A program made the translations under genes and the position numbers. Under the pieces are notes generated by a model. The model did not search any database and was not told where the DNA came from. It was given only the letters and a program-made list of their open reading frames with translations. This document shows, piece by piece, positions 59,059 through 64,000 of a stretch of 64,000 nt of DNA. Origin of the DNA: Arabidopsis thaliana (lineage: Eukaryota > Streptophyta > Magnoliopsida > Brassicales > Brassicaceae); contig NC_003076.8 in the NCBI RefSeq assembly GCF_000001735.4, positions 21,393,835 through 21,457,834 of the forward strand. The letters are read 5' to 3'. The first letter of the stretch is position 1. Each line of letters opens with the position of its first letter.

Positions 59059-59858
59059 TTATTTCTCTGTTAAAATTAACATAAAAACAGATTAACAAAT
59101 AATCATAAACAATTTATAAACTAAATAGAAAATGTTAAGTATATTATCTATTTCGTACCGAATGATTTCTTGCAATGAAGAACGGCTTCGTATATAGAGC
59201 TCTCAGAGTCACAAGACCTTCTCCAATAATAATCATCAGCAACACTTATTCTTGGCGACGACGTCATTTCATCAGAATAAACTCTGCTCCTACACGAAGT
59301 CGTTACACGGATCCTCGAATCCATACCGATACTTCCCGTTGTTACAGCGGATCTACATCTCCTTAATCTCTTACACAATGGCGTCAAGAAATCAAGATAC
59401 TTCAGCAAAACCCATTTGGACACTCTCCTCAGCTTTCTTGAAGAAGTAGGAGAAGGCTTGCTGTTAAGGCCACGTGTATCAATCTTCTCCGATGTTGTTG
59501 TATCCAACGGCTCAGATTCTTCCTCGGTAGCCGCGGACGTGGGCTTTAATCGATAAGGCATAACGTAGCCGTCACGGAAGAGCTCGTCGGCGTGAACTAA
59601 AGAGTGATCTTCGTCGGAGAAAGAGACGAAGTTATCGAACTTGAAGCTACTTTCATGAGATGTTTTGATGAAGAATCTTCTAGAAGGAGGCAATCTTGGA
59701 TCCATCTCAATGAAGGAAGAAGAAGAAGATGAATCTTCGTATGTTTGATGATGATCATCAATGGTAGCTTCTAAAGAAGGAAAGTTAACTAACCAACTGT
59801 AAGAGAAGCTGTCAATTGGAACTAGTGGCATTGAAGCTTCTTGCTTACCTTCTTCCAT
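59059..59858 (-). CDS. MAKR6: MAKR6, membrane-associated kinase regulator
   Basis: Exon 1, 59858-59159, encodes 233 residues plus one base and starts MEEGKQEASMPLVPID. It has a Ser-rich stretch, a PSRRFF segment, and a basic patch (KLRRVSKWVLLKYLDF...CKRLRRCRS) suited to membrane association. It ends with the MAKR signature AVLHCKKSF at the same place and phase as MAKR5. The donor is TTCG|GTACG. The 3' exon is uncertain. The best acceptor, TTTTAACAG at 59067, gives a two-residue end (E-K-stop at 59059). AG sites further downstream would give other short tails (one would add ten residues). Reading through gives 236 residues. Function is inferred from the family: a plasma-membrane regulator of receptor kinases. 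By position At5g52900. Confidence 0.82.
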
Positions 59859-59976
59859 GGCTGCTTCTCTTTTTTTTTAATAGCTTTTTTTTGTTATGGG
59901 ATATGTTGTTGAGTGTGTGCAGAGAAATTTGTTTGAGACAAAACAATTTTTTGAATTGGGAACATATGTTTCAGTG

Positions 59977-59986
59977 TTTATATATA
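59977..59986 (-). promoter_or_regulatory. Probable TATA box of MAKR6
   Basis: TATATATAAA on the minus strand, 119 bp upstream of the MAKR6 ATG, implying a 5' leader of about 85-95 nt. Confidence 0.5.
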
Positions 59987-62566
59987 GAGAGGGACATATA
60001 CACATAATTTTATTTTAATTTAATAACGGTAATATATAAATATATATGTGGTTAGTTTGGTAAGAAACAATAGATATTAATAATTGGAAAGGGAAAAAAG
60101 AAAAGAAAAGAAACATAAGAGTTTGTGAGCCCATACTAACCTCTCATTATGTGCTGTTGCCTTCACTCCTTTCCTTTTTTTTTTTAGTTTTTGTTTTCTC
60201 TTTTCTTTTCGAATATAGGGTTATTTTAATTATATTCCCGGTGGCAACATAATTATATTTTAATTAGGAAGATCATGATATGAATGACGTTATCTCCTCT
60301 CCTAGAGCATGATTATTTTAATTTGTTTAGAGAGTTATCCACAAATCAGAAAAAGACGATGCATGTTAAGTATTGACACATATCTCATGGAACTAATTGT
60401 TTTGATAGACAAAGAAAACACAACTATGAAACGAATATGTATAGGAAAAAGCAAAAATAGCTGTATAACGTTTTAAGAAGAAAATTTCCAGAGCATTAAT
60501 ACAAATGAAGAAGGACCACGAGTTACAAATGGGAGAAAAGAAAACTAAAATAAAAAAAGTCTATTTCGTGAATAAGGAAAAAAGTTGAGAAATGGGAGAG
60601 GAGAGGAGAAAGAGAGGGGGAGAGACAGAGGTCCCGGGAAATGTCGGGGTGCGAGACGAATGTTGTCGAAAGATTAGGGGACAAAAGCCGAAATCAGAAA
60701 GTGACGTGGAGACTCATCAAAGTCTTATCTCTGGGGCCATTTTTGCATGGGTTACGTTTGAGAGAACTCGAAATAAGGTTTTAATTAGTAATACTCCGTA
60801 TATTGAGAAGTGCATTTAATGATATGAATCTCTCAAATCTCCAAGGGAATGTTTGTTGTTGGTCGTCTTTTGTTAACACAAGGTATAATAATTAATAACC
60901 TCGAGACATAAATATCTCCCTACTTTTAGATACGTTTATTAATTATGCATGGTTTCTACAACAACCAATTTTTTTTTTTTTTTAAAGATATTTAATAGCG
61001 AAAAGAAAAAACAGAAGATATTCAATTTTACAAGACAATGTCTAATAGGTTATTTTGGATTTAGGCCCATACAAATCTCTTTAGATTCCAATCCACATAC
61101 ACCAAATCGGACAAAACCAACTCCGGTTTCAAACAGTGTAATTGTTCCATTTAAATGACGATATTATAAACCTTAATCTATCAAATGTGTACATGGACAT
61201 TATTGTTGCAAACTTGGATCCACACTTAGGAGAAGGACCAATTTTGAAGAAAAAAATAAAGACTGATAATGAATAAAAAAGAGAGACTGAAGTTTGAATC
61301 ATTACAGTCAAAGATGGAATATTTAGTCTTTTTTTGTAAGATAAATGATTTAGATCGCAATAAAGATTTTCATTTGTGTCCAGTAAATTTAATCTTTCCC
61401 TTTTTATTCACACGCCATATGAAAAAACACTAAATAAAAGCAGATAGTATAGACAGCTTTTTATAATTGTAACCAAAAAACAAAAACAGCTTTTCAAAAA
61501 ACCCACCGAAAAGGTGGTTATTAGCTTGACCACAATCAAATATACTAAGAACGTATTCGTTGCATTTTCGACTTCGTCTAGTGAATTACTAAACCTTTGC
61601 ATTGTAAGTATATCTCTAACCAACTATATACATACACAATTATTATTTTCTACTATGACACGATGGGAGATTCAATTCAAAGTAATTGTTTGATAAGGTT
61701 CTATACAATTTAGACCCACTCAGCAAAAGTATTCAAAGAAGAATGTGGACTATATGTATTCAAAGAGTTTAACATATCTGCAGGACCGGTCCATTGTCTT
61801 ACGCAAATAAAATATTTATGCCTTCTATTTTTTTTGCATAATCACAAATAATAATAATCTATAAAAGTTATACTAAAACTTTATACAACAGTTTTTTTTA
61901 ATTTTATGAGTATTTTGTAAGCAAAAATTGAGGAAAATAAAATAAAATTATATTCTTTAAATATACCTCTATTTAGATTTTTGCCGGCAAAACCGTTCGT
62001 GAAATTCACATAATCGAATTTTTTAAACATAGTTGTCTTAATGAATAGTAAAGCCAACTCATTTATTTGATTAATCAAAATCTTTTTTTTTTATTTTGTA
62101 ATCAAAGTTCAAGCACCTTACAATAGAAAGTCTTTGATTTTTTATTTTGTAATCAAAGTCTTAGAGTTTAAGATTTATTTTTCTTAAATCTAAAATTTTA
62201 CTAAACTAAATTTATTAACAAGACATTTTATTAATTTAAAGAGGTTAAAGAAAGATAGTGAATGAAAAGCTTAACAAATATAAATATATAGAAAATGCCA
62301 ATGCCACCAACTAGAAAGTCGGTGAGAGGATTATTTCATGGTCTACTAAATCCCAATTGAAGCATTCCTTTCATCGCTTATAGTTCATAGGTGCACTTAC
62401 CGCTCAACATAATCTAAACAAAACGAAGCTTTCACAACCCCCAAAATAAGCATAATTAACTTTATGGTAAATAAGCAGAATTAACTTTACCGTGAAACTT
62501 TCGCAACCCCCAAAATATATGAGACTCTTGACGGACTTCTGTTCCCTTAGATCCTCAATAACCGCA
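59987..62566. other. MAKR6 upstream region
   Basis: Mostly AT-rich. A GC-richer island at 60592-60770 contains a 75-codon ATG frame without recognisable similarity. A hAT-type terminal sequence CAGGACCGGTCC lies at 61781. A 22 bp direct repeat lies at 62087-62108 and 62138-62159. No supported gene. Confidence 0.45.
61781..61792 (+). mobile_element. Isolated hAT-like terminal sequence
   Basis: CAGGACCGGTCC matches 11 of 12 bases of the inverted right terminus of the element at 62858-63312. I could not find a matching other end or target duplication, so this is at most a relic. Confidence 0.3.
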
Positions 62567-62803
62567 TCACATCTGAACGATTCGCAAGTGGAGAGAAGGT
62601 AGTGAAGCTGCTAGACACTTGAACTTGATATATTTGTCTAGATCAATTTGATGTGGAAACCCAATTTCATCTATCCAATGTCCACTTTTGCTTAGGGATT
62701 TAGCTGATCTCCTAAGAAATTCCTTCGAGGTGTCTTCCATGTCCATCAAACTTGATTTTTTGTTCAATAAGAAAGAATTCAGATTCCTATAAACTTGCTG
62801 CAC
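62567..62803 (-). pseudogene. Orphan exon-like open frame, possibly a gene fragment
   Basis: A minus-strand frame encodes QVYRNLNSFLLNKK...DTSKEFLRRSAKSLSKSGHWIDEIGFPHQ... up to a stop at 62567. It is preceded by AACTTGTGCAG|CAAG, a good acceptor site. The composition looks like real protein, and a neighbouring frame continues SFRCDAVIEDLREQKSV past the stop, suggesting a frameshift. I do not recognise the family, and no upstream exon could be joined. It lies just beside a hAT-like element. Confidence 0.3.
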
Positions 62804-62849
62804 AAGTTAATTCAAACAAAATAAACCACATATTGAGATCATAAACTAA

Positions 62850-63320
62850 CTGACATCCAGGCCCTAAAGCATCTGCTTTAGGCCACCTAATGGAAAATAT
62901 ATACTAAACGTTAGGCCACACGTTTGATAAGTTCACTTTAGTCTCTTGGTTATGATGTACCTCCTAGTTGTAATTAGTTAAAGAGTTCGAATCTTTGGTA
63001 ATACAATTTTTGTTACTCTTTTTTCCCATTTTTTTTGTCAGTTCTCGTTTATTAAGTTTTACTTTAATTTTTTTTTTTCGTCTTAAGTTTTACTTTAATT
63101 AATCTTTTTTTTTAACCAATAAAATCTCTAAATATTTTATTTAACTTGGCAAAATAAGCCTTATTATTATGTTCTTATTTCTTCAAACAAAACTGAAATT
63201 TTCTATATATATTTTAGTATTTAAATGATAAAAAAAATTACGTTAATTTTTATATAAAACATTATATTATTTTACTATGTTTTAGGCCACAAAAAGCTTA
63301 GGAGCGGTCCTGCTGACACC
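62850..63320. mobile_element. Non-autonomous hAT-like element (455 bp) with 8 bp target duplication
   Basis: The element spans 62858-63312. Left terminus CAGGCCCTAAAGCA; right terminus, inverted, CAGGACCGCTCCTAAGC. Flanking 8-mers are CTGACATC (62850-62857) and CTGACACC (63313-63320), 7/8 identical, as expected for hAT transposition. Subterminal TTAGGCCAC motifs occur near both ends. No transposase is encoded. A later micro-insertion lies inside it at 63052-63100. Confidence 0.65.
63052..63100 (-). repeat. Micro-insertion with perfect 18 bp direct repeats, nested in the hAT-like element
   Basis: TTAAGTTTTACTTTAATT at 63052-63069 and 63083-63100 flank 13 bp. On the minus strand the insert reads GACG plus nine A. 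Confidence 0.65.
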
Positions 63321-63939
63321 TATTTGAAGTCAAAGAACACCAATCCATCAGAAAATTTCAAACACTGTTTTCAATTAGGAAAAATCGAGTGTATCCAAGG
63401 TAAGGTTTATTTAGCCACAAACAATCAAGAAATTAATAAACTAGAATTACTGCATGTTCTCATATACTCGTTCAACTATACTTAAAATTAAGATCGGTGT
63501 GTGCCAACAATCAAATCACAATTCTGACAATAAGGTTTTATCTAGACAGTGAACAAATACAGAGGAAAGAAGCCCAAAAACAGAGAATCATGAAGCCAAC
63601 GTATATTTTAAAATAATAATTTCAAGTTATGATTATTTATGAAGAAAACGTGGCTATCAAGCAAAACACATTAACTTGCGTTGGATTTGTAAAGAAATGA
63701 ACAACTAAGAGCTTGCTTCTTAAAAGCTCGATAAAAGAGTTTCCAGAATTGATAACAAGTCAAAACATAGAGCAACAATATGACAAAACAAAGACTAAAA
63801 CACCAACTATTTTCCAATGAATTACAGTATATTACTAAATGTAACATGAAAGTTGAATTTCTGGATTTTTTTATTATTGTGAGATACCTTGCATTTATAT
63901 AACAAAGATATGGATATAATCATATAAGTCTTGTTATCT
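63321..63939. other. Spacer and 3' flank of the last gene
   Basis: AT-rich, no coding signal. It presumably includes the 3' UTR of the minus-strand gene ending at 63940. Confidence 0.45.
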
Positions 63940-64000
63940 TCAATCATCCTCATCGTCCTTATCAAGTACCATCTTCAGTTTCCTTCTACTAAGCGGGCTT
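63940..64000 (-). CDS. Probable TIMELESS (last exon, partial)
   Basis: Only the end of an open frame is in the window: SPLSRRKLKMVLDKDDEDD then TGA at 63942-63940. A basic then acidic tail of this kind, with RRKLKMVLD, is plausible for the C-terminus of the plant TIMELESS/TOF1/SWI1 fork-protection protein, and position predicts that gene (At5g52910) next after MAKR6. Nineteen residues cannot prove it. TIMELESS works with TIPIN at replication forks. Confidence 0.5.
   Translation of the reverse strand, partial: SPLSRRKLKMVLDKDDEDD

Noticed and set aside
1..64000. CRISPR arrays, bacterial operons, prophage, or organelle-derived inserts
   Set aside because: There are no regular direct-repeat arrays, no ribosome-binding-site-led gene clusters, and no stretches resembling plastid or mitochondrial genes. 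Introns and promoters are those of a plant nuclear genome.

Overview
This is nuclear DNA from a flowering plant. It is AT-rich, has short GT-AG introns, one tRNA gene and plant-specific families (WRKY, DYW-type PPR, MAKR kinase regulators). Gene order and protein content match the lower arm of Arabidopsis thaliana chromosome 5, around loci At5g52790 to At5g52910. That identification is from memory of the gene order; no search was run. Exon boundaries were worked out by hand from splice-site consensus, reading-frame continuity and family conservation. For nearly every gene the joined exons give an uninterrupted frame. LAYOUT: 1-493 (-) 5' part of a DUF21/CNNM-type membrane protein; 2219-5585 (+) PrimPol-type primase-polymerase, 14 exons; 5690-6667 (+) SARD4-type reductase, intronless; 7310-7380 (+) tRNA-Lys(UUU); 7589-10369 (+) NOTCHLESS/Rsa4-type WD40 ribosome-assembly factor, 12 exons; a 6.8 kb gene-poor gap; 17162-18384 (+) WRKY27, 3 exons; 19884-20960 (+) complex I B13/NDUFA5-like subunit, 2 exons; 21101-23782 (-) 893-residue PPR protein with a degenerate DYW domain; 25942-27711 (-) half-size ABCG transporter (ABCG8). 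The second half holds 34357-35533 (-) MAKR5, 3 exons; 38168-39861 (-) F-box protein, 6 exons; 40321-44528 (-) membrane-anchored AAA ATPase, 13 exons; 51206-52363 (-) AT-hook protein; 59059-59858 (-) MAKR6; 63940-64000 (-) last codons of a gene that by position should be TIMELESS. 

The genes do not form one pathway; this is ordinary plant euchromatin. Thematic links are genome maintenance (PrimPol and probable TIMELESS, both replication-stress factors), immunity (SARD4 in pipecolate synthesis, WRKY27) and receptor-kinase signalling (MAKR5 and MAKR6, paralogues about 24 kb apart on one strand). 

The most interesting material lies between genes. There are seven tiny insertions of 13-26 bp, each a poly(A) or poly(T) run with a few head bases, flanked by 12-20 bp direct repeats. 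They look like extremely truncated retroposition scars. Several DNA-transposon relics are visible: a 455 bp hAT-like element with near-perfect 8 bp target duplication, a Stowaway-like MITE, and a 306 bp foldback element. An 85 nt microRNA-precursor-like hairpin lies upstream of PrimPol. Three GGCCCAT boxes at exact 20 bp spacing precede the complex I gene, and the NOTCHLESS gene has a GC-AG intron.
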